DNA from: Deltaproteobacteria bacterium | Lineage (GTDB): Bacteria; Desulfobacterota; Anaeroferrophillalia; Anaeroferrophillales; Tharpellaceae | DNA length: 22,029 nucleotides | Assembly (NCBI GenBank): GCA_030640695.1 | Contig: DAOWIX010000133.1 | Location: forward strand, 1 to 22,029 | Reading direction: 5' to 3' | In this document: positions 1 to 7,929 of the stretch, piece after piece | Position numbering within the stretch: position 1 is the stretch's first letter | Layout: each line of letters starts with the position of its first letter | Notes under the pieces: generated by a model | What the model saw: only the letters and a program-made list of their open reading frames with translations | What the model was told of the DNA's origin: nothing | Databases searched by the model: none | Translations under genes and position numbers: made by a program

Positions 1-617
1 ACCTTGTCTCCGCTCCAGGTTGATGCAACTCCGATCGGCATATACTCGATAAAACGGACATGCAGAGGATATTTCAGGGTCAAGGCTGCAAAGTCAAGTA
101 ACTCATCATCGTTGACTCCGCGCATGACCACGACATTAGCCTTAACCGGACTAAAACCGACCGCCAGTGCGGCCTCAATTCCGGCCCGAACCCGATCAAA
201 ATAGTCACGCCCGGTAATCTCTTTAAATCTTTTACGATCAAGGGTATCAAGACTTATATTTATGCGTCGCAAACCGGCATCCCTCAGAGGATCGGCAAGT
301 TTTTCCAGGAGCACGCCATTGGTTGTCAAACTGATGTCATTAATTCCGGAAACAGCTTTGATCCGGGCAATCAGTGAATCTATATGGCGACGCACCAAGG
401 GCTCACCACCGGTCAACCTGACCTTATCAACCCCTAAAGTTGCCAACACCCTAACCAGTCGAACAATCTCTTCATAACTCAAGATCCGGGCCCGACTATG
501 GGGGGAAAAGACCGGAGCCAAACAGTAACTGCAACGTAAATTACAACGGTCGGTCACCGATATCCGGACATAACTTACCCGTCGATTACAACCATCCTGT
601 AAGGCTGGCTTAAACAT
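1..617 (-). CDS. moaA: GTP 3',8-cyclase MoaA (partial, C-terminal part beyond left edge)
   Basis: Radical-SAM enzyme that starts molybdenum cofactor synthesis by converting GTP to the 3',8-cyclo intermediate, together with MoaC. The 205 visible codons, read on the minus strand from ATG at 617, start MFKPALQDGCNRRVSYVRIS and hold the radical-SAM cluster motif CNLRCSYC (C25, C29, C32) and the SAM-binding GGEP motif at residues 70-73. The conserved stretch TTNGVLL and a later RFIEYMPIG are also typical of MoaA. The C-terminal part with the second 4Fe-4S cluster and the GTP site lies outside the window, so completeness cannot be judged. The ATG is preceded by AAAGG about 8 bases upstream. It starts 34 bp after the purA stop and is probably the third gene of the serA-purA-moaA transcript. 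Confident identification; only its end is unseen. Confidence 0.95.
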   Translation of the reverse strand, partial: MFKPALQDGCNRRVSYVRISVTDRCNLRCSYCLAPVFSPHSRARILSYEEIVRLVRVLATLGVDKVRLTGGEPLVRRHIDSLIARIKAVSGINDISLTTNGVLLEKLADPLRDAGLRRINISLDTLDRKRFKEITGRDYFDRVRAGIEAALAVGFSPVKANVVVMRGVNDDELLDFAALTLKYPLHVRFIEYMPIGVASTWSGDK

Positions 618-651
618 AAAAAAAACCTTTGACTGCAATCATTCCAACAAC

Positions 652-1950
652 TCAAATAAGAAAAGGGTTATGGCGAATCATAGTCTGTTCACGATCTGGG
701 CCGACGGAAACCAGCATCGCCTTAATACCAATCTTCTCTTCAATATAGGAAACATATTTTTTTGCATTTTCGGGCAGCATCTCGTAATCAAGAATCCCTG
801 AAATATCTTCACTCCAACCCTCAAACTCAACCAGAACCGGCTCACATTCAGCAAGGTCTTCAATCGATGAAGGAAAATAGTCGATTACTTCGCCCCGCAG
901 GCGATAGGCTTCACACACCTTAATGGTTTTAAGCCCAGACAAAACATCAAGCTTGGTCAAGGCAATACTATCTAAACCATTAAGAAGAACGGCATAGCGC
1001 AAGGCCACCATATCAAGCCATCCGCAACGCCGCAGACGACCGGTGGTGGTTCCGACTTCGCCGCCACAGACACTTAAATGTTCACCGACCTGATCATCAA
1101 GTTCAACCGGAAAAGGACCACTACCAACCCGAGTGGTATAGGCTTTGACGACCCCGATAACTTCATTAATCGAAGTCACGCCAACTCCGGATGATGCACA
1201 TGCATTGGCGGCCATGGTCGAAGATGAGGTCACAAAAGGATAGGTACCGTGATCGATATCAAGGAGGGTACCCTGGGCTCCTTCAAAAAGTATTGATTCA
1301 CCTTTTTCGAGATAGTTTGCCATCGCATACGGAACTTTCTTAATTGCCGGACGCACAATTGCGGCCGCCTCTTTAAGCTCATCGAGAACCAGCTCTAAAG
1401 AGACGGGTTCTTCACCGTAAATCTTCTCCAGCAAAAGATTGTGTTGTTCGAGCAGAACTTCGAGGCGCCCGCGCAAGACTTCTTGCGGGGCCAGAAGGTC
1501 GCCCAATCTTAAACCCCAGCGGGCCATCTTGCTTTCATAGGCTGGCCCAATACCGCGCCCGGTAGTGCCGATTTTGGCTTCTCCGCGCTGGCGTTCCCGG
1601 GCCTGGTCAAGGCGGCGATGGCTTTCGAGGATCAAATGGGCTTCATCACTCAAAACTAACTGGGAGAGAATATCCCGACCACTTTGGGCCTTTAAAATTT
1701 CAATCTCTTCAAGCAGAATTTTCAGATCGACGACCACGCCGCTACCAATCACACAGGTTTTTCCGGGCCGCATGATGCCGGAGGGAATCAGATGCAAAGC
1801 GTAACGCTGCCCTTCAATCACCAAGGTATGCCCAGCATTGTTACCACCCTGGAAACGGACCACAACCTCAGCCCACTCAGTCAGAAGATCGACAATTTTA
1901 CCTTTGCCCTCATCCCCCCACTGGGTTCCGATGAGCACTACATTTGCCAT
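652..1950 (-). CDS. purA: Adenylosuccinate synthetase
   Basis: Cytosolic enzyme of purine synthesis that joins IMP and aspartate using GTP to give adenylosuccinate, the first committed step to AMP. The 432-residue length equals the usual bacterial length. The N-terminal nucleotide loop GTQWGDEGKGK (residues 8-18) contains the catalytic Asp13, and GNNAGHT carries His41, both at the positions known in the E. coli enzyme. The C-terminus RHNPFLI is family-like. Start is ATG at 1950 with AAGGA 8 bases upstream. It lies 15 bp behind serA and 34 bp before moaA in the same direction, which fits one operon. Nothing is missing or odd. Confidence 0.98.
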   Translation of the reverse strand: MANVVLIGTQWGDEGKGKIVDLLTEWAEVVVRFQGGNNAGHTLVIEGQRYALHLIPSGIMRPGKTCVIGSGVVVDLKILLEEIEILKAQSGRDILSQLVLSDEAHLILESHRRLDQARERQRGEAKIGTTGRGIGPAYESKMARWGLRLGDLLAPQEVLRGRLEVLLEQHNLLLEKIYGEEPVSLELVLDELKEAAAIVRPAIKKVPYAMANYLEKGESILFEGAQGTLLDIDHGTYPFVTSSSTMAANACASSGVGVTSINEVIGVVKAYTTRVGSGPFPVELDDQVGEHLSVCGGEVGTTTGRLRRCGWLDMVALRYAVLLNGLDSIALTKLDVLSGLKTIKVCEAYRLRGEVIDYFPSSIEDLAECEPVLVEFEGWSEDISGILDYEMLPENAKKYVSYIEEKIGIKAMLVSVGPDREQTMIRHNPFLI

Positions 1951-1965
1951 AATTAAATCCTTAAA

Positions 1966-3567
1966 TTAAAGGTAGATTTCTTTGACAGAAACTATATTCG
2001 GCAAGACTGCCAGACCACTGACGACTGCCGCCTCGATAGAGCCATCGATCTGCACTAAAGAGAGAGACATTCCACCAACCCCTTCACGACCAAACTGCAT
2101 ACGCCCTATATTAATTTTATTTTCCCCCAGATATGAGCCGATCGAACCGATCACCCCGGGTCTATCATGGGCATAGATAACCAGCAGATGACCGTCGGGA
2201 ATCGCTTCAAGTTCAAACTGGTTGATCTTGACAATCCGAGGTTCGGTCTTACCAAAAAGAGCACCGGAGATCGAATATTCATCGCTGCCGTTTTTACCTA
2301 TCAGAGAAATCATACTGGAAAAGTTTCCGGCCTCTTCGGATTTGGCTTCAACCAGCGAAATCCCACGCTCCTTAGCAATGGAAGGGGCATTGACAAAATT
2401 CACCAGATCGCCAACCATCGGCGTCAGCAACCCCTTAAGAAGTGACGTCGTAATCGGCTCCGTATCATGATCGGTCACCTTACCTTTATACTCAATACGA
2501 ACCTCGCTTAATCCGCAGTTGTTATCGCTGCAGAGCTGGGTGTAAAAACGCCCCATCTTCTCCGCCAAGGTGAGGTAAGGACCAGTCACTTTCAGTACTT
2601 CAGCACTGACACCGGGAACGTTAAGGGCATTAACAATAGTACCATCACTTAGATAATCGGCAATCTGTTCGGCAATAGCCACGGCAACATTGACCTGTGC
2701 CTCATCGGTCGATGCCCCTAAATGGGGCGTACAGATGAAATTATCGAGAGTGAACAGAGGATGGTCCGCAGCCGGAGGCTCCTCCTCAAAAACATCAAAA
2801 GCGGCGCCGCTCACCTGGCCATCCCGCAAAGCTTCATAGAGATCGTCCTCTTTAATAATACCGCCCCGAGCACAGTTTATAATACGAACACTATCCTTCA
2901 TCAGGGCAAAACTCTCCCGGTTGATCATATGACGGGTATCTTTGGTCATCGGCGTATGAACCGAGATATAATCAGCCCGGCGAAAAAGGTCTTCCAGGGA
3001 AACCAGTTCGATATCCATATTGGCGGCCCGCTCTTCCGAAATGAAGGGATCAAATGCAATAACCTTCATTTTCAACCCTTGCGCCCGATCCGCGACAATG
3101 GCTCCGATATTGCCAAGCCCAACGACGCCCAAAGTTTTATTAAAGAGCTCTTTTCCCATAAAACGGCTCTTTTCCCACTTGCCACTCTTCATCGAAGAGG
3201 TCGCCTGCGGAATATTACGACTTAAGGCCAGCATCATTGATACTGTATGTTCGGCGGTAGTTATGGTATTGCCTTTCGGCGTATTCATAACCACGACACC
3301 ACGCACCGTCGCCGCCGGGATGTCGACATTATCAACCCCGATTCCAGCCCGGCCAACGACCTTCAGACGCCCGGCCGCAGCAATCACCTCGGCCGTAACC
3401 TTGGTTGCACTACGAATCGCCAAACCATCGTACTCACCAATTACCGCAAGTAACTCCTCGGGCGACATACCAACCTTGACATCAACATCAACATCATCAT
3501 AATCGGCAAACACATCAATCCCTTTCGAGGACATCTTATCACTTACTAAAACTTTAAATTTACTCAA
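1966..3567 (-). CDS. serA: D-3-phosphoglycerate dehydrogenase
   Basis: Oxidises 3-phosphoglycerate to phosphohydroxypyruvate with NAD+, the first step of serine synthesis. The 533 residues match the long form of the enzyme: catalytic and NAD-binding domain (about 1-315, dinucleotide motif G150-x-G152-xx-G155, catalytic Arg234, Glu263 and His282), an intervening (allosteric substrate-binding) domain, and a C-terminal ACT domain (about 460-533) that in relatives senses serine. The start codon is TTG at 3567, supported by AGAGG six bases upstream and by the family-like beginning MSKFKVLVSDKM; no ATG is available nearby. A weak start on a feedback-regulated enzyme may lower expression, but that is inference. 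First gene of the serA-purA-moaA run and divergent from serC. Confidence 0.97.
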   Translation of the reverse strand: MSKFKVLVSDKMSSKGIDVFADYDDVDVDVKVGMSPEELLAVIGEYDGLAIRSATKVTAEVIAAAGRLKVVGRAGIGVDNVDIPAATVRGVVVMNTPKGNTITTAEHTVSMMLALSRNIPQATSSMKSGKWEKSRFMGKELFNKTLGVVGLGNIGAIVADRAQGLKMKVIAFDPFISEERAANMDIELVSLEDLFRRADYISVHTPMTKDTRHMINRESFALMKDSVRIINCARGGIIKEDDLYEALRDGQVSGAAFDVFEEEPPAADHPLFTLDNFICTPHLGASTDEAQVNVAVAIAEQIADYLSDGTIVNALNVPGVSAEVLKVTGPYLTLAEKMGRFYTQLCSDNNCGLSEVRIEYKGKVTDHDTEPITTSLLKGLLTPMVGDLVNFVNAPSIAKERGISLVEAKSEEAGNFSSMISLIGKNGSDEYSISGALFGKTEPRIVKINQFELEAIPDGHLLVIYAHDRPGVIGSIGSYLGENKINIGRMQFGREGVGGMSLSLVQIDGSIEAAVVSGLAVLPNIVSVKEIYL

Positions 3568-3672
3568 TTTTAAACCTCTGAACCAAAAAATAATTCAACC
3601 GCTAAGTTATTAAATGTTAGCAACTTACAAAAGAACAAAAGTAAGCGCTCAAAGGAACAAGAAAAGCCACTC

Positions 3673-3702
3673 CCTATAATTAAAGTAGTATACAGCTGTC
3701 AA
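3673..3702 (-). promoter_or_regulatory. Sigma-70-type promoter for the serA operon
   Basis: On the minus strand the spacer has a perfect -35 box TTGACA (3697-3702) and an 18-bp gap to TATAGG (3673-3678), which matches 4 of 6 consensus -10 bases. Transcription would start near 3666, leaving about 100 bases of leader before the TTG start of serA. The leader has only short weak stems and no obvious leader peptide. The other side of this 290-bp AT-rich spacer must also hold the serC promoter; I see only poor matches there (for example TTGTTT with TAAAGT 18 bp on) and do not call one. Confidence 0.6.
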
Positions 3703-3857
3703 GCCTAAACTGACAACTAAGAGAAAATTGTTTTTATCAAGTGCAAACGGCTAAAGTGATTTTATATGCATTTTTCATTATTTTCTGATATAGTGCCCAA
3801 GCAAAAAAATCAATCATTCTCCCTGCACATTTTTCAATTTAGAAAAAGGAAACCGTT

Positions 3858-4967
3858 ATGCAACCAGAAAAAAAACCTCTACGTCCCCACTTCTCTTCCG
3901 GTCCATGCGCAAAACGTCCCGGTTACGATGTCAGTAAACTACAGATAGAGACTCTCGGCCGCTCCCACCGCAGCGCTCTGGGCAAAAAAGCCTTGCGTGA
4001 CGCCATCGAGCAAACCAAAGCTATCCTGCAAATTCCCGCCGATTACAAAGTGGGTATCGTACCAGCTTCCGATACCGGTGCCATGGAGATGGCGATGTGG
4101 TCCATGCTGGGTGAGCGTGCCGTTGATGTTTTCGCCTGGGAATCCTTCGGTAGCGGCTGGCTGTCCGATATTAAAAATCAGCTGAAACTTGACGTTACCG
4201 CCTATACTGCAGATTATGGTCAGCTGCCGGATTTAAGCCAAGCCGACCCCAAAAAGGACATCGTCTTTACCTGGAACGGCACCACCTCCGGCGTCAAGGT
4301 TCCCGATGGTGACTGGATCAGCGATTCTCGTGAAGGTCTGACTTTATGCGATGCAACCTCAGCTGTTTTCGCCATGCCGATGGCCTGGGAGAAACTGGAC
4401 GTAACCACATTCAGCTGGCAGAAAGTCCTTGGCGGTGAAGGCGGCCATGGGGTGCTTGTCTTAAGCCCGCGTGCGGTCGCCCGCCTTGAATCCTATACCC
4501 CAAGCTGGCCGATGCCCAAAATTTTCCGGATGACCAAAAACGGCAAGCTGATTGACGGCATTTTTACCGGTGCCACCATTAACACCCCTTCCATGCTTGC
4601 CGTGGCCGACTATCTTGATGCCTTAAACTGGTTCAAGGAGATCGGCGGATTGCAAGCTTCCATCAAAAAAAGTGAAGGGAACCTGGCTGTAATCAGTAAG
4701 TTCGTTGCCGCCAACGAGTGGATCAACTTCCTGGCCAAAGAAGAAAAGGAGCGTTCAAATACCAGTGTCTGCCTGATTCTTGATCTGGAAGCCGACAAGG
4801 TAAAAGCACTGATCAAACTACTTGCCGATGAGAATGTAGCTCTGGATATCGGTGCTTACCGCGATGCCCCTTCAGGTCTGCGTATCTGGTGTGGTGCAAC
4901 CGTAAAAAAGAGCGACCTTGAAGCACTGATGCCCTGGCTTGAGTGGGCCTACAATCAGGTTAAATAA
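3858..4967 (+). CDS. serC: Phosphoserine aminotransferase (alphaproteobacterial/archaeal-type SerC)
   Basis: PLP enzyme that moves an amino group from glutamate to phosphohydroxypyruvate to give phosphoserine, the step after SerA. The 369 residues start at ATG 3858 with AAGGA 8 bases upstream. The substrate loop HFSSGPCAKRPG (11-22), the aspartate that binds the PLP ring nitrogen (D165 in CDATSAVF) and the Schiff-base lysine K189 (in TTFSWQKVLGGEGGHG) are all present. The sequence style, with SGPCAKRPG and the WQK active site, resembles the class typical of alphaproteobacteria and some methanogens rather than the E. coli enzyme; this is from memory of the family, not from a search. It is divergent from serA across a shared control region, consistent with joint control of the pathway. 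Confidence 0.94.
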   Translation: MQPEKKPLRPHFSSGPCAKRPGYDVSKLQIETLGRSHRSALGKKALRDAIEQTKAILQIPADYKVGIVPASDTGAMEMAMWSMLGERAVDVFAWESFGSGWLSDIKNQLKLDVTAYTADYGQLPDLSQADPKKDIVFTWNGTTSGVKVPDGDWISDSREGLTLCDATSAVFAMPMAWEKLDVTTFSWQKVLGGEGGHGVLVLSPRAVARLESYTPSWPMPKIFRMTKNGKLIDGIFTGATINTPSMLAVADYLDALNWFKEIGGLQASIKKSEGNLAVISKFVAANEWINFLAKEEKERSNTSVCLILDLEADKVKALIKLLADENVALDIGAYRDAPSGLRIWCGATVKKSDLEALMPWLEWAYNQVK

Positions 4968-4990
4968 AAACTCACCAAGTATAATGCAAC

Positions 4991-5044
4991 TCATCTTTCT
5001 GACTTGTTGCAAAGACCTGATCTTACAACAAGTCGGAAAGATGA
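4991..5044. repeat. Long hairpin (19-bp inverted repeat) between serC and the PLD gene
   Basis: The arms TCATCTTTCTGACTTGTTG (4991-5009) and CAACAAGTCGGAAAGATGA (5026-5044) are complementary over 19 bp with a single non-Watson-Crick position (T-G, tolerated in RNA), separated by a 16-base loop. It sits in the 132-bp gap between two convergent genes, where a two-way terminator is expected. However the stem is AT-rich and neither side has a T-tract directly after it; the plus-strand right side is followed by a run of A. It may be a two-way terminator of atypical form, or a small interspersed palindromic element. Confidence 0.6.
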
Positions 5045-5099
5045 AAAAATCAATCATATTAAAAAACTAAAACTTATGGGCGTCTCTAATGTTTCAGCC

Positions 5100-5675
5100 T
5101 CACTTAATAAAGGTACTCTCCCATAAATCTTTAAATTCCACTGAATATTTTCGCGCCAATGAAGAGGAGTTGATTATTAAAAGGTTCTCGCGATTCCACT
5201 TTTCGGCTGAAGCAGTCCAGTTGTAAGAGCCTGTAGCTACAAATTTATCATCAACAATCATGAATTTATGGTGCATAAGACCGTAACTCTTTTTCCGATA
5301 CTTGCTTTTTTTGCTTTTCCTGACTTTTTTGGGCAAGCCCCGCGCATAACGCACGTCAATCCCCCGCCGGCGCAGATAAAAACCTTTTGAATAATCACTC
5401 TCATTATTACCATCAATTACCACCTGGATATGAACCCCGCGTTTATGGGCTCGCAAAATAGCCGCAGCCAGAGGCCGGCTGGTAAAAAAATAGAGGGCTG
5501 CCCGAATATCCTGACGGGCACCATCGAGAAGCTCTTCCAAAGCCGCTTCAGCCCCCCCTTGAGGACTGAAATAGACCTCAGTCGGTGCCGCTGCCAACGG
5601 CCCTGAGGAACAGATAAAAAAACCTATAAACGCTACCAAGAGAGCGGTTTTACGAAAAAGACAGAATACTTTCAC
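5100..5675 (-). CDS. Secreted single-HKD phospholipase D-family nuclease-like protein
   Basis: Small PLD-superfamily protein with one HKD motif, H135-H-K137-xxxx-D142 followed by GSYNWT; single-motif members such as Nuc work as dimers and cut DNA or phosphodiesters. I place the start at GTG 5675 because AGGAG lies 4 bases upstream and the resulting protein (191 residues) opens with a signal peptide, MKVFCLFRKTALLVAFIG and a small-residue PLAAA cleavage site. An ATG 24 codons further upstream (5747) has no ribosome site. The product is therefore probably periplasmic or exported. A lysine/arginine-rich stretch before the HKD motif (about 116-130) could contact nucleic acid. It stands alone, convergent with serC; substrate and role are unknown. 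Phospholipase activity cannot be excluded. Confidence 0.85.
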   Translation of the reverse strand: MKVFCLFRKTALLVAFIGFFICSSGPLAAAPTEVYFSPQGGAEAALEELLDGARQDIRAALYFFTSRPLAAAILRAHKRGVHIQVVIDGNNESDYSKGFYLRRRGIDVRYARGLPKKVRKSKKSKYRKKSYGLMHHKFMIVDDKFVATGSYNWTASAEKWNRENLLIINSSSLARKYSVEFKDLWESTFIK

Positions 5676-5725
5676 AATTCTCCTAACGCGGGCATTACCC
5701 GAAACCAGAGATAGAATTTTTTTTA

Positions 5726-5907
5726 TGAACCACAGAGGAGACACCATAAAGTTGCAGCAAACGACGACAAACTTTGCTTCGCCCTCATGAACGGGGTCAA
5801 AGCTGGGGCGCTAACGCACCTTGCACCAGCAATGGCCCCGATCCTGGCAGTTCGCGAGCAGCACCGGAATAGTTAACCATGAAGTACATGAAGAGAGTAT
5901 CATGGTT
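5726..5907. repeat. Short dispersed-repeat debris with an 8-bp inverted repeat
   Basis: This mostly non-coding 196-bp gap (5748-5943) upstream of the PLD gene holds fragments resembling short interspersed motifs I have seen in deltaproteobacterial genomes: AACCACAGAGGAGACACC near 5728-5745 and AACCATGAAGTACATGAAG near 5875-5893. The second begins a perfect 8-bp inverted repeat, AACCATGA (5875-5882) with TCATGGTT (5900-5907). The rest has no ORF, clear promoter or T-tract. The repeat-family link is recollection only; the inverted repeat is seen directly. Confidence 0.35.
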
Positions 5908-5943
5908 CATGTGATTTGTCCAAAAAAGTATTTAGCCACATGT

Positions 5944-7887
5944 TTATCGGCGACATAAAGAACGTAATTTTTTTAGATGAGGTACAGAAACTCTCTCTTT
6001 CCCGTAGCGCAGTCGCAGATAAAGAGAGGCGACTTCACCGGCCCTTTGAGCTTCCTCGGGCCGAGCCCGAGCCAAGCGTTGAGCATAGGCGGTCGGGGTT
6101 TCAGATAGCTTTCGCGGCTGACCGCGCCGGGCCCAGCGGCGACAATAGTATCGGTAAAAGCGGACTTCCGGTGGTACTTTTTCAAGGCCGACAATTTTGA
6201 GGATCACAAAACCTAAAATGAGGGCCATAAATGGCAGGCCGATGAGGGTGGCAATCCACATATTCAACTTGAGCAATCCGAAACGACCGAGCAGGAGGTT
6301 TTGCAGCTTCGGCCCATAACCCAAGACCCAATAATTCCAGTAAAACTCAGCCAAATCCCGATACTGCCCAAGTTTTCGCAACCAGTCAACTCCGGCCCCT
6401 TCCCGTAGTGTGAAAAAGTTATCGCTCTCGGGAAAAGCGGCGGCGATACCAAATTCAACCCGTTCCGGAGCCACAGCGGCAGTTGGATCAACGCGCACCC
6501 AGCCCTTATCTTTAATATGCACTTCGACCCAGGCATGGGCGCTGTACTGGCGAACCACCAGATAGCCGCCCAGAGGATGAATTTCACCTCCGAGATAACC
6601 CGCCACAACCCGGGTCGGCAGACCAGCGGCCCGCAAGAGAAAAGCTGCGGCTCCAGCATAATGTTCACAAAAACCGGCCCGGCTCTGAAAAAGAAATCCA
6701 TCAACCGGCCCGCTAGCGCGCGGAGCGGGAGGTTCGAGGGTATAACGAAAAGGAGCTTGCCGAAAAAGCTCCAGAAGTCGGTTGACCAACGCCTCGTCAC
6801 CAAGCCCTAAAGCAGCCCAGGAACGGCCCAGTTCGAAACTGCGAGGGTTGCGCCTAACGGCAGTTTGGGTAACCATACTTAATGACGCTTCCGGCAAATC
6901 CTTTTCCAACCATTGAAAGGTTTCCGCCGTCGCCATCCGGTAGCGATAAATCTTATGCAGCGGTCGCTCAAGCAGAACCTCACGGGCCGCCGATAAAGAG
7001 GTATTGGGAGGCGGTGAAAAAGGGGGATCGAGGGCCAGTAGCCAAGGTTGATGATGAGCTTCCAAAGTCACCGTATAGGGCTGCAAAGGAGTTGAGTGTG
7101 AAAGGGCAGGCCTTGAACCGGTTGCTAAATCTTTGCTACGGCGCCAGGTCCGACCATCAAACAAAGAAAATACCGGGCCCCGCCAGTAGAGTTTTTCAGG
7201 TTCCGGCAGCAGTCCATCAAATTCAGCCCGCAAGGCGACCTTGGATGAGCGCACCAAACGACTGATAGAGCCCATTTCAAGCTCCTCTGGAAGCCCGGTA
7301 ACCGCCACCCTGCGCTCTTCGGGAAAACTCCACAAAGGGCCCGGGAGCCTGGGAAAAAGCAGAAAGAGAACCAGGGCCACCGGCACCGAGGCGCTTAAAA
7401 GAATCAGGGCGGGGGTCATAATCCGCGAGGAGAAAAACGATTCCTCACCCTCTTCGAGAGCGGTGAAAGCTGAAGTGATCAGAAAAACTGCAAAGAACAT
7501 CCAGAGAGCTGCCGCAATCTCCTGATACGAGAAAAAGTAAGCGGCAACCAGAAAATAGGAGAGCAACAAAAGATGGCGGGCATTTTTTGGCTGTTCGATC
7601 TCCAGAGGTTTAAGAGCCGCCATCAAGACCAGCAAAGCACTACCCGAACTGCGGCCGGCGGGAAAACCAAAAGTAACGAAAAAACCAAGCAAAGCGATTA
7701 GAAAAAGTAGATATTTGAGAAAACGGTGCAGCCTTGGAAAACCGACAAAAGAGCGGCCCCAGCCCAAGCCTAGGGCTATAACCGTAAAAACAGCAAACCA
7801 CCACGGCAAAACCAGCAGATGCGGCAACAAAACTGTGCTTAAAGCAGTCATCAACCAGCGCCGTGCAAGTGGGGTCAACGTTTCCAT
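5944..7887 (-). CDS. tgpA: TgpA-type membrane transglutaminase-like protein (DUF3488/transglutaminase core)
   Basis: Inner-membrane protein with an extracytoplasmic transglutaminase-like domain. About 647 residues from ATG 7887 (a TTG one codon before is in frame, but ATG has AAAGAG 8 bases upstream). The first roughly 190 residues are five or six membrane segments (DUF3488 region); the transglutaminase core holds the full triad Cys407 (GFCEHYA), His451 (SAHAWVEV) and Asp467 (VDPTAAV); one more membrane segment follows near 550, then a charged cytoplasmic tail of DUF4129 style. Third gene of moxR-DUF58-tgpA, 39 bp after the DUF58 gene, a widespread trio. In Pseudomonas TgpA is essential, but its substrate is unknown; a role in cell-envelope proteins or peptidoglycan is inference. 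Confidence 0.93.
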   Translation of the reverse strand: METLTPLARRWLMTALSTVLLPHLLVLPWWFAVFTVIALGLGWGRSFVGFPRLHRFLKYLLFLIALLGFFVTFGFPAGRSSGSALLVLMAALKPLEIEQPKNARHLLLLSYFLVAAYFFSYQEIAAALWMFFAVFLITSAFTALEEGEESFFSSRIMTPALILLSASVPVALVLFLLFPRLPGPLWSFPEERRVAVTGLPEELEMGSISRLVRSSKVALRAEFDGLLPEPEKLYWRGPVFSLFDGRTWRRSKDLATGSRPALSHSTPLQPYTVTLEAHHQPWLLALDPPFSPPPNTSLSAAREVLLERPLHKIYRYRMATAETFQWLEKDLPEASLSMVTQTAVRRNPRSFELGRSWAALGLGDEALVNRLLELFRQAPFRYTLEPPAPRASGPVDGFLFQSRAGFCEHYAGAAAFLLRAAGLPTRVVAGYLGGEIHPLGGYLVVRQYSAHAWVEVHIKDKGWVRVDPTAAVAPERVEFGIAAAFPESDNFFTLREGAGVDWLRKLGQYRDLAEFYWNYWVLGYGPKLQNLLLGRFGLLKLNMWIATLIGLPFMALILGFVILKIVGLEKVPPEVRFYRYYCRRWARRGQPRKLSETPTAYAQRLARARPEEAQRAGEVASLYLRLRYGKERVSVPHLKKLRSLCRR

Positions 7888-7929
7888 CAAAAAACTCTTT
7901 TAAGTAAAGCCAAATCTTTACACGGTTTT

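Noticed and set aside
2722..3225. Long plus-strand ORF (167 codons) opposite serA
   Set aside because: It is fully inside the strongly supported serA gene on the other strand, has no ribosome site or known domain, and matches the pattern of an antisense shadow.
3477..3505. Repeated CATCAA/ACATCA triplet run near the serA start
   Set aside because: It simply encodes an acidic Asp/Val stretch in the SerA N-terminus; a codon-bias effect and not a separate repeat element.
3766..3948. 60-codon ORF upstream of and overlapping serC
   Set aside because: It overlaps the serC start in another frame, lacks a ribosome site and shows no family likeness; the serC start at 3858 is well supported.
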